Positions 1 to 5,479 of a stretch of DNA of 5,479 nt are shown piece by piece. This DNA comes from Nitrosomonadales bacterium (GTDB lineage: Bacteria > Pseudomonadota > Gammaproteobacteria > Burkholderiales > SG8-41). Location: the NCBI GenBank assembly GCA_009885185.1, contig VFLF01000636.1, positions 1 to 5,479 on the forward strand, written 5' to 3'. The position numbers and the translations under genes were made by a program. Within the stretch, counting starts at the first letter, position 1, and the number at the start of each line of letters is the position of its first letter. The notes below the pieces were generated by a model that did no database searches, was not told the origin of the DNA, and worked only from the letters and a program-made list of their open reading frames with translations.

Positions 1-161
1 CCGCGGGGGTCGTCGCCGGCCTGGGGCACGTGGTGCGGTTGCGGCGCGAGGTATCGCGCTTGCGCAAGCAAATACCGCCCGTGCCGTCCCATGAAAGTTC
101 GGCGCCATCCCGTGTGGCGTCATCCGGCGCCGCGTCCTCCAGCGTTCCCGATGTGGTATAG
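1..161 (+). CDS. lapA: LapA (DUF1049) lipopolysaccharide assembly protein A, C-terminal fragment
   Basis: The reading frame enters from the left edge (first full codon at 3) and ends at TAG 159-161, so only the last 52 or so residues are visible. They start with a small hydrophobic stretch (AGVVAGLGHVV), the end of a membrane helix, followed by a basic heptad-like segment RLRREVSRLRKQ that would form a short coiled coil, then a Ser/Ala/Pro-rich tail ending SVPDVV. A membrane helix followed by an LRRE..LRKQ segment is the usual LapA/YciS pattern, and the position directly before lapB is the conserved one in proteobacteria. LapA is a small inner-membrane protein that works with LapB in LPS assembly. 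The fragment is below the usual length cut-off for gene calling and could be overlooked. The name rests on the short motif plus gene order. Confidence 0.8.
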   Translation, partial: AGVVAGLGHVVRLRREVSRLRKQIPPVPSHESSAPSRVASSGAASSSVPDVV

Positions 162-179
162 CCGCCAGGTCATGCTTCC

Positions 180-1355
180 ATGGACATAGAATATTGGTGG
201 CTGCTGGCGCTGCCGCTGTTTTTTGCGTTGGGCTGGCTGGCCGCGCGCGTCGATATCCGTCATCTGCTGTCGGAATCACGCGTGTTGCCGAGTTCCTATT
301 TCAAGGGACTCAACTTTCTGCTGAATGAGCAGCCCGACAAGGCCATCGAAGCATTCATCGAGGTGGTCAGAGTTGATCCGCAGACCATCGAGTTGCATTT
401 CGCGCTGGGCAGTCTGTTCCGGCGGCGGGGCGAGGTCGAGCGCGCGATACGCATGCACCAGAATCTGGTTGAGCGGCCCGATCTGCCGAAGGATCAAAAA
501 ACGCTGGCGTTGTACGAGCTCGCTCAGGATTATCTGAAAGCGGGATTGCTCGACCGCGCCGAAGAATTGTTCCTGAAACTCGAGGGCACGCAGCACGAGG
601 AATCGGCGCTGAAGTTTTTGCTGGAGATTTACGAGCAGGAAAAGGACTGGCGCAAGGCCATCGTGATTGCCGGCAAGCTGGAAGTCGTCACGGGGCAGTC
701 GCACCAGAAGGAAATTGCCAATTTTTATTGCGAACTGGCGAGCATCGAGATCATGCACACGCGGGCCGATGCCGCGCGTCCGCATCTGGAAAAAGCACTG
801 GCTCATCACCGGCTATGCGTGCGGGCCAATTTGTTGCAGGGAGATATGGAGCAGAATCTGGGCAATCTGGATGCGGCAGTGGCGGCGTGGAAGCGTATCG
901 AGAGTCAGAACCCGGATTATCTGGCGCTGGTGGGCGAGCGCATCTTTCGCGCGTTTAAAGAGCAGGGCAAAGCCGTCGAGGGCGTGACGCTGCTGACCGG
1001 CTATCTGGCGAAGTATCCGTCGCAGGATTTGTTGAACACGGTATTCGACGGCACGCTGGAAGCGCAGGGGGCCGAACGTGCTTATTCATTGGTGCGCGAC
1101 GAATTGCGGCGCTCGCCGACGTTGCTCGGGCTCGACAAATTACTTGAGGCGCAGTTGCTGGACGCGCCCGCCGAACGGCGGCAGGATCTGGAAATGGCCA
1201 AGACGCTGGTGCATCAGCACACGCGCGGACTCGCGATGTACAAATGCGATAATTGCGGCTTCCGTGCCCGGCAATTTTACTGGCACTGTCCGGCATGCGC
1301 GGCGTGGGAAACCTATTCACCGCGCCGCGCCGAAGAAAAAGGCTTGCCCGCATGA
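180..1355 (+). CDS. lapB: LapB (YciM) TPR protein regulating LPS synthesis
   Basis: A 391-residue protein, close to the roughly 389 of E. coli LapB. Residues 5-22 form a single N-terminal membrane helix. From about residue 38 to 340 it is built of tetratricopeptide-like helical repeats (first clear one around 40-67, [21 protein letters not shown] region). The C-terminus carries a rubredoxin-type knuckle pair, Cys356-x2-Cys359 and Cys370-x2-Cys373, expected to bind iron. In the family, LapB is an inner-membrane adaptor facing the cytoplasm that promotes FtsH degradation of LpxC, the committed enzyme of lipid A synthesis, and so limits LPS output. The ATG at 180 is preceded by a weak AGG (167-169) about 10 bases upstream and lies 18 bp after the lapA stop. 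The stop TGA overlaps the pyrF ATG. All four metal ligands are present, so it appears intact. Confidence 0.95.
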   Translation: MDIEYWWLLALPLFFALGWLAARVDIRHLLSESRVLPSSYFKGLNFLLNEQPDKAIEAFIEVVRVDPQTIELHFALGSLFRRRGEVERAIRMHQNLVERPDLPKDQKTLALYELAQDYLKAGLLDRAEELFLKLEGTQHEESALKFLLEIYEQEKDWRKAIVIAGKLEVVTGQSHQKEIANFYCELASIEIMHTRADAARPHLEKALAHHRLCVRANLLQGDMEQNLGNLDAAVAAWKRIESQNPDYLALVGERIFRAFKEQGKAVEGVTLLTGYLAKYPSQDLLNTVFDGTLEAQGAERAYSLVRDELRRSPTLLGLDKLLEAQLLDAPAERRQDLEMAKTLVHQHTRGLAMYKCDNCGFRARQFYWHCPACAAWETYSPRRAEEKGLPA

Positions 1356-2065
1356 ACACTCGCGATACGTCAAACGATCCGAAAATTATTGTTGCGCTGG
1401 ATTATCCCGATGCGCCTGCTGCTTTGGAAATGGTCGCCCGTCTGGATCCCGCGCTGTGCCGGGTCAAGGTGGGCAAGGAACTGTTTACCGCCGCCGGTCC
1501 GGCGCTGGTGGAGGACTTGGCGGCGCGCGGATTCGGTGTGTTCCTCGATCTGAAATTTCACGATATTCCGAACACCGTTGCCGGTGCATGCAAGGCGGCT
1601 GCGCGGTTGGGCGTGTGGATGATGAATGTGCATGCCTCCGGTGGACGCGCGATGATGCAGGCTGCCAAGGAAGCGCTTGCGGACAGCGCGAAGCGGCCCA
1701 AACTGATCGCGGTGACGGTGCTGACCAGCATGGCGCAAACGGATCTCGCCGATATCGGCATGCAGGGGCGTCCCGATGAAGCTGTGCTGCGTTTGGCGCG
1801 ACTCGCGCAAGACGCCGGACTCGATGGCGTGGTGTGTTCGGCGCAGGAGGCCAGGGCGCTGCGTGCCGCGTGCGGCGCCGGATTCAACCTGGTGACGCCG
1901 GGCATACGCCCCACCGAGGGTGCGGCGGACGATCAGAAGCGTGTGATGACCCCGCGCGCCGCCGTGGATGCGGGCGCGGATTACCTGGTGATCGGCAGAC
2001 CGATTACGCAGGCGACCGATCCGGTGGCGATGTTGCAGCGGATACAGCGGGAGATCGCGGCGTGA
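1352..2065 (+). CDS. pyrF: Orotidine 5'-phosphate decarboxylase
   Basis: A 237-residue protein converting OMP to UMP, the last step of de novo pyrimidine synthesis in the cytoplasm. The TIM-barrel signatures are all visible: ALD with Asp17, LCRVKVGKE with Lys39, and the catalytic [12 protein letters not shown] with Asp66, Lys68 and Asp71. VTPGIRP and VIGRPITQ with phosphate-binding Arg216 close the barrel. Length and spacing match the E. coli enzyme (245 residues; the Asp17-Lys39 spacing is the same). I chose ATG 1352 because it overlaps the lapB stop as ATGA, has AAGG at 1339-1342 at good spacing, and begins directly before the conserved IIVALD strand. The frame is open up to 1253, but an earlier start would only add residues read out of frame through lapB. 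lapB-pyrF adjacency is also found in E. coli. Confidence 0.96.
   Translation: MNTRDTSNDPKIIVALDYPDAPAALEMVARLDPALCRVKVGKELFTAAGPALVEDLAARGFGVFLDLKFHDIPNTVAGACKAAARLGVWMMNVHASGGRAMMQAAKEALADSAKRPKLIAVTVLTSMAQTDLADIGMQGRPDEAVLRLARLAQDAGLDGVVCSAQEARALRAACGAGFNLVTPGIRPTEGAADDQKRVMTPRAAVDAGADYLVIGRPITQATDPVAMLQRIQREIAA
2049..2053 (+). promoter_or_regulatory. Ribosome binding site deciding the GTG start of rfaE1
   Basis: GGGAG lies inside the last codons of pyrF, eight bases before GTG 2062. It supports a non-ATG start for rfaE1 and, with the 4-bp stop/start overlap, suggests that rfaE1 translation is coupled to that of pyrF. Confidence 0.65.
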
Positions 2066-3015
2066 GCGTGCGCCGCGTTGCTGCCGCGCGAGCGGCGTCC
2101 CCATTTTCGAAAGCACGCGTGCTGGTGGTGGGCGATGTCATGCTCGACCGCTACTGGTTCGGCAGCGTGGCGCGCATTTCTCCCGAAGCGCCGGTGCCGG
2201 TGGTGCACGTGGATCGTACCGAGGAGCGCCCTGGCGGCGCCGCCAACGTGGCGCGTAACGTCGTGGCGCTGGGTGCGGGGGTAACGCTGTTGTCGGTGGT
2301 CGGCCGGGATGAAGCCGGCACGCGGCTGGCGGCGCTCTTACGTCAGAGCAAGGTTACCGCGCGGCTGCATCGGGATCGCGGCATTTCCACCACGGTGAAA
2401 CTGCGCGTGATCGGCCGTCAGCAGCAATTGCTGCGCGTGGATTTCGAGACCACGCCGAGCCACGAGGTATTGGCCTCTAAGTTGCGTGAGTACCGGCAAC
2501 TGTTGCGCAAGCATGATCTGGTGATTCTGTCGGACTACGGCAAGGGCGGGTTGACGCATATCGCGGCGATGATCGCGGCGGCGAAGTCTCTGCGCAAGCC
2601 CGTGCTGGTGGATCCGAAGGGTGACGACTTCGCGCGCTATCGCGGCGCGACGCTGCTCACGCCCAACCGTGCGGAATTTCGCGCGGTGGCCGGCGCGGCG
2701 CGCAATGAAGCGGATCTCACCGCGCGCGCGCGCAAGCTGCGCCGGGCGCTGGGGCTGGAGGCACTGCTGATCACACGCAGCGAAGAAGGGATGACCTTGT
2801 ATCGTGGCGCCGGGCGTTTACATGCGCCGGCGCTGGCGCGCGAGGTGTACGATGTGTCGGGCGCCGGTGACACCGTGATCGCCACCTTGGGTGTCGCCAT
2901 GGCCAGCGGGCTGTCGATGGACGAAGCTGTACGCCTCGCCAATCGTGCGGCGGGCATCGTGGTCGGTAAATTCGGCACGGCGGTGGTAGAGCCGCACGAG
3001 CTGTTCGACGTTTAA
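2062..3015 (+). CDS. rfaE1: D-glycero-beta-D-manno-heptose-7-phosphate kinase (RfaE domain I only)
   Basis: A 317-residue PfkB/ribokinase-family sugar kinase. It phosphorylates heptose 7-phosphate at C1 on the way to ADP-heptose for the LPS inner core. Visible motifs: [13 protein letters not shown] (residues 22-34), SPEAPVPVV (40-48), the PfkB signature GGAANVARN (58-66), DPKGDDF and TPNRAEF in the centre, and the C-terminal signature DVSGAGDT with the catalytic base Asp270. The E. coli HldE protein is about 477 residues because a nucleotidyltransferase domain follows; here TAA comes right after the kinase fold, so the adenylyltransferase (rfaE2/hldC) must be elsewhere. The first in-frame ATG (2140) lies inside the conserved first motif, so a non-ATG start is required. 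GTG 2062 overlaps the pyrF stop (GTGA) with GGGAG at 2049-2053 eight bases upstream; GTG 2068 is the alternative. Confidence 0.93.
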   Translation: MSVRRVAAARAASPFSKARVLVVGDVMLDRYWFGSVARISPEAPVPVVHVDRTEERPGGAANVARNVVALGAGVTLLSVVGRDEAGTRLAALLRQSKVTARLHRDRGISTTVKLRVIGRQQQLLRVDFETTPSHEVLASKLREYRQLLRKHDLVILSDYGKGGLTHIAAMIAAAKSLRKPVLVDPKGDDFARYRGATLLTPNRAEFRAVAGAARNEADLTARARKLRRALGLEALLITRSEEGMTLYRGAGRLHAPALAREVYDVSGAGDTVIATLGVAMASGLSMDEAVRLANRAAGIVVGKFGTAVVEPHELFDV

Positions 3016-3035
3016 AATAAATCCGTTAAAAAACA

Positions 3036-4025
3036 ATGACTTATATAGTTACCGGCGCAGCGGGCTTTATCGGTGCCAACCTGGTCAAGGCGCTGAATGC
3101 GCGCGGCATCCGCAATGTCATCGCGGTGGACGACCTGACGCAGGGCGAGCGCTTTGCCAACCTGGTGGATTGCGAGATCGACGACTATCTCGACAAGGAT
3201 GAGTTTGCCGCGGCGCTCGGCAAGGGCGCGTTCAACGGCGCGGTGACCGCGGTGCTGCATCAGGGCGCGTGTTCGGATACCACCGAGTCGAATGGCCGCT
3301 ACATGATGCAGAACAATTACCGCTATTCGCGCATGCTGCTCGATTTTTGCATGGCGCAAAAAACGCCGTTCCTCTACGCATCGTCGGCGGCGATCTACGG
3401 CGACCGCACCGAGTTTCGCGAGTCGCCTGACTGCGAACACCCACTCAACGTGTATGGCTACTCCAAGTTTCTGTTCGATCAGCACGTGCGGCGCTGCAAG
3501 CCGGCATCGCCAGTGGTGGGGCTGCGCTACTTCAACGTCTACGGACCGCGCGAACAGCACAAGGGGCGCATGGCGTCGGTGGCGTATCACTTTTTCAACC
3601 AGTATCACGCCAAAGGGAAAGTGCGCTTGTTCGAGGGCAGTGGCGGCTACGATAACGGCGAGCAACGCCGCGATTTCGTATCGGTTGAGGACGTGGTGAA
3701 GGTCAATCTGTATTTCTTGGATAATCCTTTAAAAACAGGTATTTACAATTGTGGCACCGGCGTGGCGCAGAGTTTCAACGATGTCGCCGTGGCGTCGATC
3801 AATGCCTGCCGCAAGGCGCGCGGTGAGGGTCAACTTGCGCTGGCGGCGATGCAGGCGCAGGGATTGATTGAATACATTCCCTTCCCGCAGGATCTCAAGG
3901 GCAAGTATCAAAGCTATACCCAAGCCGACCTGACCGGGTTACGTGCGGCAGGGTATACAGATGAATTTCTATCGGTAGAACAAGGGGTTACGCGCTATTG
4001 CGCGCTATTGGCGGCGTCGCGGTAA
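3036..4025 (+). CDS. hldD: ADP-L-glycero-D-manno-heptose 6-epimerase
   Basis: A 329-residue short-chain-dehydrogenase-type epimerase that inverts C6'' of ADP-D-glycero-manno-heptose to give the L-form used by inner-core heptosyltransferases. The N-terminus has the Rossmann glycine motif TGAAGFIG (Gly7, Gly10, Gly13). The active site is complete: Ser116 in YASSAAIYG and the Tyr140-x3-Lys144 pair in [11 protein letters not shown] match the E. coli residue numbers exactly, and [10 protein letters not shown] carries Lys176, equivalent to E. coli Lys178. YFNVYGPRE and [10 protein letters not shown] are further family hallmarks. It is somewhat longer than the E. coli protein (about 310). It follows rfaE1 after 20 bp, consistent with the same operon and pathway. 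No good Shine-Dalgarno sequence precedes ATG 3036. The last codons contain a 10-bp tandem duplication (3991-4010). Confidence 0.96.
   Translation: MTYIVTGAAGFIGANLVKALNARGIRNVIAVDDLTQGERFANLVDCEIDDYLDKDEFAAALGKGAFNGAVTAVLHQGACSDTTESNGRYMMQNNYRYSRMLLDFCMAQKTPFLYASSAAIYGDRTEFRESPDCEHPLNVYGYSKFLFDQHVRRCKPASPVVGLRYFNVYGPREQHKGRMASVAYHFFNQYHAKGKVRLFEGSGGYDNGEQRRDFVSVEDVVKVNLYFLDNPLKTGIYNCGTGVAQSFNDVAVASINACRKARGEGQLALAAMQAQGLIEYIPFPQDLKGKYQSYTQADLTGLRAAGYTDEFLSVEQGVTRYCALLAASR
3991..4010 (+). repeat. 10-bp perfect tandem duplication at the 3' end of hldD
   Basis: CGCGCTATTG occurs twice back to back within the last dozen codons of hldD, encoding the RYCALLA segment. The unit is not a multiple of three, so gain or loss of one copy would change the C-terminal residues of the epimerase and its stop codon. 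All catalytic residues lie far upstream. Confidence 0.9.
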
Positions 4026-4137
4026 TGACGGTCATGGCGGCTGTCAACTTATGCGCGGTCGGGGCGTTTTACACATAGCCTGCAAGTTCATTGTAAAAAA
4101 TGGTCTCGATGCAGGCCACAATCTAAAGGGGGATTCC
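4026..4137 (+). promoter_or_regulatory. hldD-comEA intergenic region with promoter-like element
   Basis: TTTACA (4068-4073, 5 of 6 to the -35 consensus) and TGTAAA (4092-4097, 4 of 6 to the -10 consensus) are separated by 18 bases, which would start transcription around 4104 and give comEA its own promoter. Just after the hldD stop, TGACGGTC (4026-4033) can pair with GGCTGTCA (4039-4046) around a 5-base loop, with two G-U pairs. It has no T-tract, so it is not a convincing terminator and hldD-comEA read-through is possible. AAAGGGGGA at 4125-4133 is a strong ribosome binding site for ATG 4138. Confidence 0.35.
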
Positions 4138-4794
4138 ATGAAAAAATTGCTGCTGATTTTGACGATGTGGCTGGTGATGATGGGCGCTGCGTTTGCGCAG
4201 ACCGTAAACATCAACACTGCGAGTAAGGAACAACTTGATGGGCTAAAAGGAATAGGGCCGGCCAAGGCGCAGGCGATTATTGACTACCGCACCAAGAATG
4301 GTCCGTTCAAGACGGTAGACGATCTTGAAAAAGTGCCTGGCATCGGGCCGGCGACCATGAAGGACATCCGCGGCAATCTTACGGTAGCAGGCGCCACCAC
4401 CGACAAGCCCGGCGCGAAATCGGACGACAAGAAAGCCGAACCGGCAAAAGCCAAGGCCAAGGACGACAAGAAGGCCGATCCTGCGGTCAAGGGCAAGGAC
4501 GACGGCAAAGCTGGCGACAAGAAAGCCGATGTCAAGAAGGACGACAAAAAGGCTGACGTAAAGAAAGATGACAAGAAGGCTGACGCCAAGAAAGACGACA
4601 AGAAAGCCGATGTTAAGAAGGATGACAAAAAGGCTGACGCAAAGAAAGATGACAAGAAGGCCGATGTCAAGAAGGACGACAAAAAGGCTGACGTAAAGAA
4701 AGATGACAAGAAGGCCGACGCCAAGAAAGACGACAAGAAAGCCGATGTCAAGAAGGATGACAAGAAAGACGACGCCAAGGCCGACAAGAAGTAA
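4138..4794 (+). CDS. comEA: ComEA-like exported helix-hairpin-helix DNA-binding protein with long Lys/Asp repeat tail
   Basis: A 218-residue protein in three parts. Residues 1-20 are a clear signal peptide (MKK, hydrophobic core, cut after AFA). Residues 23-83 are a ComEA-type tandem helix-hairpin-helix domain: VNINTASKEQLDGLKGIGP, then NGPFKTVDDLEKVPGIGP, with GIGP hairpins at 38-41 and 68-71 that bind the DNA backbone. Residues 84-218 are a low-complexity tail rich in Lys, Asp and Ala; from Asp127 to Asp207 it consists of nine 9-residue units DKKAD(V/A)KKD. Gram-negative ComEA proteins bind incoming double-stranded DNA in the periplasm and help pull it in during natural transformation; most are only about 90-110 residues, so this tail is an unusual addition. 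Start ATG 4138 is fixed by the AAAGGGGGA site and the signal peptide; the in-frame ATG 4051 would bury the signal peptide. Whether the host is competent is unknown. Confidence 0.85.
   Translation: MKKLLLILTMWLVMMGAAFAQTVNINTASKEQLDGLKGIGPAKAQAIIDYRTKNGPFKTVDDLEKVPGIGPATMKDIRGNLTVAGATTDKPGAKSDDKKAEPAKAKAKDDKKADPAVKGKDDGKAGDKKADVKKDDKKADVKKDDKKADAKKDDKKADVKKDDKKADAKKDDKKADVKKDDKKADVKKDDKKADAKKDDKKADVKKDDKKDDAKADKK
4516..4758 (+). repeat. Nine tandem 27-bp units encoding DKKAD(V/A)KKD in comEA
   Basis: Units begin at 4516, 4543, 4570, 4597, 4624, 4651, 4678, 4705 and 4732, with no spacers. By codon choice they fall into three types: A (units 1, 4, 6, 9; GCC GAT, AAG AAG), B (2, 5, 7; AAA AAG GCT GAC) and C (3, 8; GAC GCC AAG AAA GAC), in the order A-B-C-A-B-A-B-C-A. 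Units 1-4 match units 6-9 at an offset of 135 bp with only three differences in 108 bases, all silent. The sixth residue of each unit is V V A V A V V A V. The unit length is a multiple of three, so copy-number change would alter protein length without a frameshift. A degenerate unit (4759-4794) ends the gene. Confidence 0.95.
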
Positions 4795-4809
4795 TCCGGT
4801 TCGCGTTGC

Positions 4810-4839
4810 AAAAAACCCCGCCGCGGCGGGGTTTTTTTT
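4810..4839 (+). terminator. Strong intrinsic terminator after comEA
   Basis: Six A (4810-4815), then the perfect palindrome CCCCGCCGCGGCGGGG (4816-4831), then eight T (4832-4839). This folds as a six-pair G-C stem with a 4-base loop, extended by six A-T pairs, starting 15 bases after the comEA stop. The A-tract on the left would serve as a T-tract on the other strand, so it could also stop transcription from the right. It separates the lapA-comEA block from cysM. Confidence 0.95.
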
Positions 4840-4865
4840 CGTGGTCGGGATTTCGCTGTTTCGGC

Positions 4866-4871
4866 TATGAT
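4866..4871 (+). promoter_or_regulatory. Possible -10 element of a cysM promoter
   Basis: TATGAT (5 of 6 to the -10 consensus) sits between the terminator and cysM, where a promoter would be expected. No recognisable -35 hexamer lies 16-18 bases upstream (4842-4850 is GC-rich), so the call depends mainly on position. If used, transcription would begin near 4878, leaving a leader of about 25 bases before GTG 4903 and excluding the upstream in-frame ATG 4867. Confidence 0.25.
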
Positions 4872-4902
4872 TGCATTATCCCAACCGAGACAAGAATCCA
4901 AC

Positions 4903-5479
4903 GTGAGCCACACTCTCGAACATTTCGTAGGCAACACACCGCTGGTGCGCTTGCAGCGCATTCCCGGCGACACGACCAATGTCATTCTTGCCAAGCTGGA
5001 AGGCAACAACCCGGCCGGCTCCGTCAAGGACCGTCCGGCGCTGTCGATGATCAAACGCGCGCAGGCGCGCGGCGACATCAAGGCCGGTGACACGCTGATT
5101 GAACCGACCAGTGGCAATACCGGCATTGCGCTTGCCATGTGCGCGGCGATGATGGGCTATCGCATGATCCTGGTGATGCCCGAAAACCAGTCGGTGGAGC
5201 GCCGCCAGAGCATGGCGGCGTACGGCGCGCAACTGGTGTTGACGCCCAAGGAGGGCGCCATGGAGGCCGCGCGCGATACGGCAGAGCGCATGGTGAAAGA
5301 GGGCAAGGGCATCATGCTCGACCAGTTTTCCAATGCAGACAATCCGCTCGCGCATTACGAAACCACCGGCCCCGAAATCTGGCGCGATACCGAAGGCAAG
5401 GTCACGCACTTCGTGTCGAGTATGGGCACCACCGGCACCATCATGGGCGTGTCGCGTTTCCTCAAGGAAAAGAATCACG
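4903..5479 (+). CDS. cysM: Cysteine synthase B (O-acetylserine sulfhydrylase, CysM type), 3' end missing
   Basis: A PLP-dependent enzyme that makes cysteine from O-acetylserine and sulfide (or thiosulfate in the CysM class) in the cytoplasm. 192 codons are visible of a family length near 300; the frame runs off the right edge. Motifs in order: IGNTPL-like VGNTPLVRLQR (residues 9-19), KLEGNNPAGSVKDR with the PLP lysine Lys42, the substrate loop TSGNTG (69-74), LDQFSNADNP (139-148), HYETTGPEIW and the PLP-phosphate loop SSMGTTGT (172-179). The KDRPALSMI and SSMGTTGTIMGVSRFL segments are closer to E. coli CysM than to CysK. I chose GTG 4903 because homologues begin just before TLExxxGNTPL; in-frame ATG 4867 would add 12 residues without a ribosome site and overlaps the possible -10. 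It follows a terminator, so it is probably transcribed on its own. Confidence 0.93.
   Translation, partial: MSHTLEHFVGNTPLVRLQRIPGDTTNVILAKLEGNNPAGSVKDRPALSMIKRAQARGDIKAGDTLIEPTSGNTGIALAMCAAMMGYRMILVMPENQSVERRQSMAAYGAQLVLTPKEGAMEAARDTAERMVKEGKGIMLDQFSNADNPLAHYETTGPEIWRDTEGKVTHFVSSMGTTGTIMGVSRFLKEKNH

Noticed and set aside
1253..1351. Upstream extension of pyrF to ATG 1253
   Set aside because: It would overlap 100 bases of lapB that encode the conserved Cys pairs, and adds residues absent from OMP decarboxylases.
1834..2061. Upstream extension of rfaE1 to ATG 1834
   Set aside because: It overlaps over 200 bases of pyrF; the Arg/Gly-rich translation is unlike any kinase N-terminus, and GTG 2062 has a ribosome site.
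1370..2116. Open frame of 248 codons on the - strand over pyrF
   Set aside because: It is a shadow of a clearly identified enzyme gene in high-GC DNA; the translation is His/Arg-rich with no domain.
3012..3665. Open frame of 217 codons on the - strand over hldD
   Set aside because: It lies opposite conserved hldD codons and resembles no known protein; chance open frame in high-GC DNA.
4026..4046. Hairpin after hldD as a terminator
   Set aside because: The stem contains two G-U pairs and no T-tract follows, so intrinsic termination is unlikely.
4051..4137. Upstream extension of comEA to ATG 4051
   Set aside because: It would place 29 residues before a standard signal peptide; ATG 4138 has a near-ideal ribosome binding site.
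4516..4758. Regular 27-bp repeats as a CRISPR array
   Set aside because: There are no spacers between units, the units are codon-aligned, and they lie inside a signal-peptide-bearing coding sequence.
4284..5138. Long open frame on the - strand across the comEA repeats and into cysM
   Set aside because: Its Ser/Phe/Leu repeats are the reverse complement of the Lys/Asp codons of comEA; it crosses the terminator and overlaps the N-terminal part of cysM, and has no recognisable family.
4876..5478. Open frame of about 200 codons on the - strand over cysM
   Set aside because: The + strand frame encodes an unmistakable cysteine synthase with all PLP motifs; the reverse frame is a shadow.

Overview
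This window looks like chromosomal housekeeping DNA from a Gram-negative proteobacterium, most likely a betaproteobacterium. That assignment is inferred from high-GC coding sequence, the gene content (lapA-lapB, pyrF, a kinase-only rfaE1, hldD, comEA, cysM) and the protein sequences; no rRNA or other phylogenetic marker is present. All recognised genes lie on the + strand and are tightly packed. No mobile element, CRISPR array, tRNA or rRNA is seen.

Layout. Positions 1-161 hold the 3' end of lapA (membrane anchor with a coiled-coil tail). lapB (180-1355) follows: an inner-membrane TPR protein with a C-terminal rubredoxin-type metal site that controls LPS synthesis. Its stop codon overlaps the start of pyrF (1352-2065, OMP decarboxylase) by 4 bp. 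pyrF in turn overlaps a GTG-started rfaE1 (2062-3015, heptose-7-phosphate kinase domain only) by 4 bp. After a 20-bp AT-rich gap comes hldD (3036-4025, ADP-heptose 6-epimerase). A 112-bp intergenic stretch (4026-4137) has a weak hairpin and a promoter-like element, and leads to comEA (4138-4794), an exported helix-hairpin-helix DNA-binding protein. A strong, nearly symmetrical terminator (4810-4839) ends this block. cysM (4903 to the window end, incomplete) begins a new unit.

How the genes fit together. lapA/lapB set the amount of LPS by controlling LpxC turnover. rfaE1 and hldD supply two steps of the ADP-heptose pathway for the LPS inner core. pyrF makes UMP, the precursor of the UDP and CMP carriers used in envelope synthesis. 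The overlapping starts suggest lapA-lapB-pyrF-rfaE1 are co-transcribed and translationally coupled, with hldD probably in the same transcript. comEA (DNA uptake) and cysM (cysteine synthesis) are neighbours without an obvious biochemical link.

The one truly unusual element is the C-terminal half of ComEA. A normal signal peptide and helix-hairpin-helix domain are followed by about 135 residues of Lys/Asp/Ala-rich sequence, including nine perfectly in-frame 27-bp repeats. These show a higher-order 135-bp duplication. I see no evidence of a wholly new multi-gene system here; the rest is well-known core metabolism.
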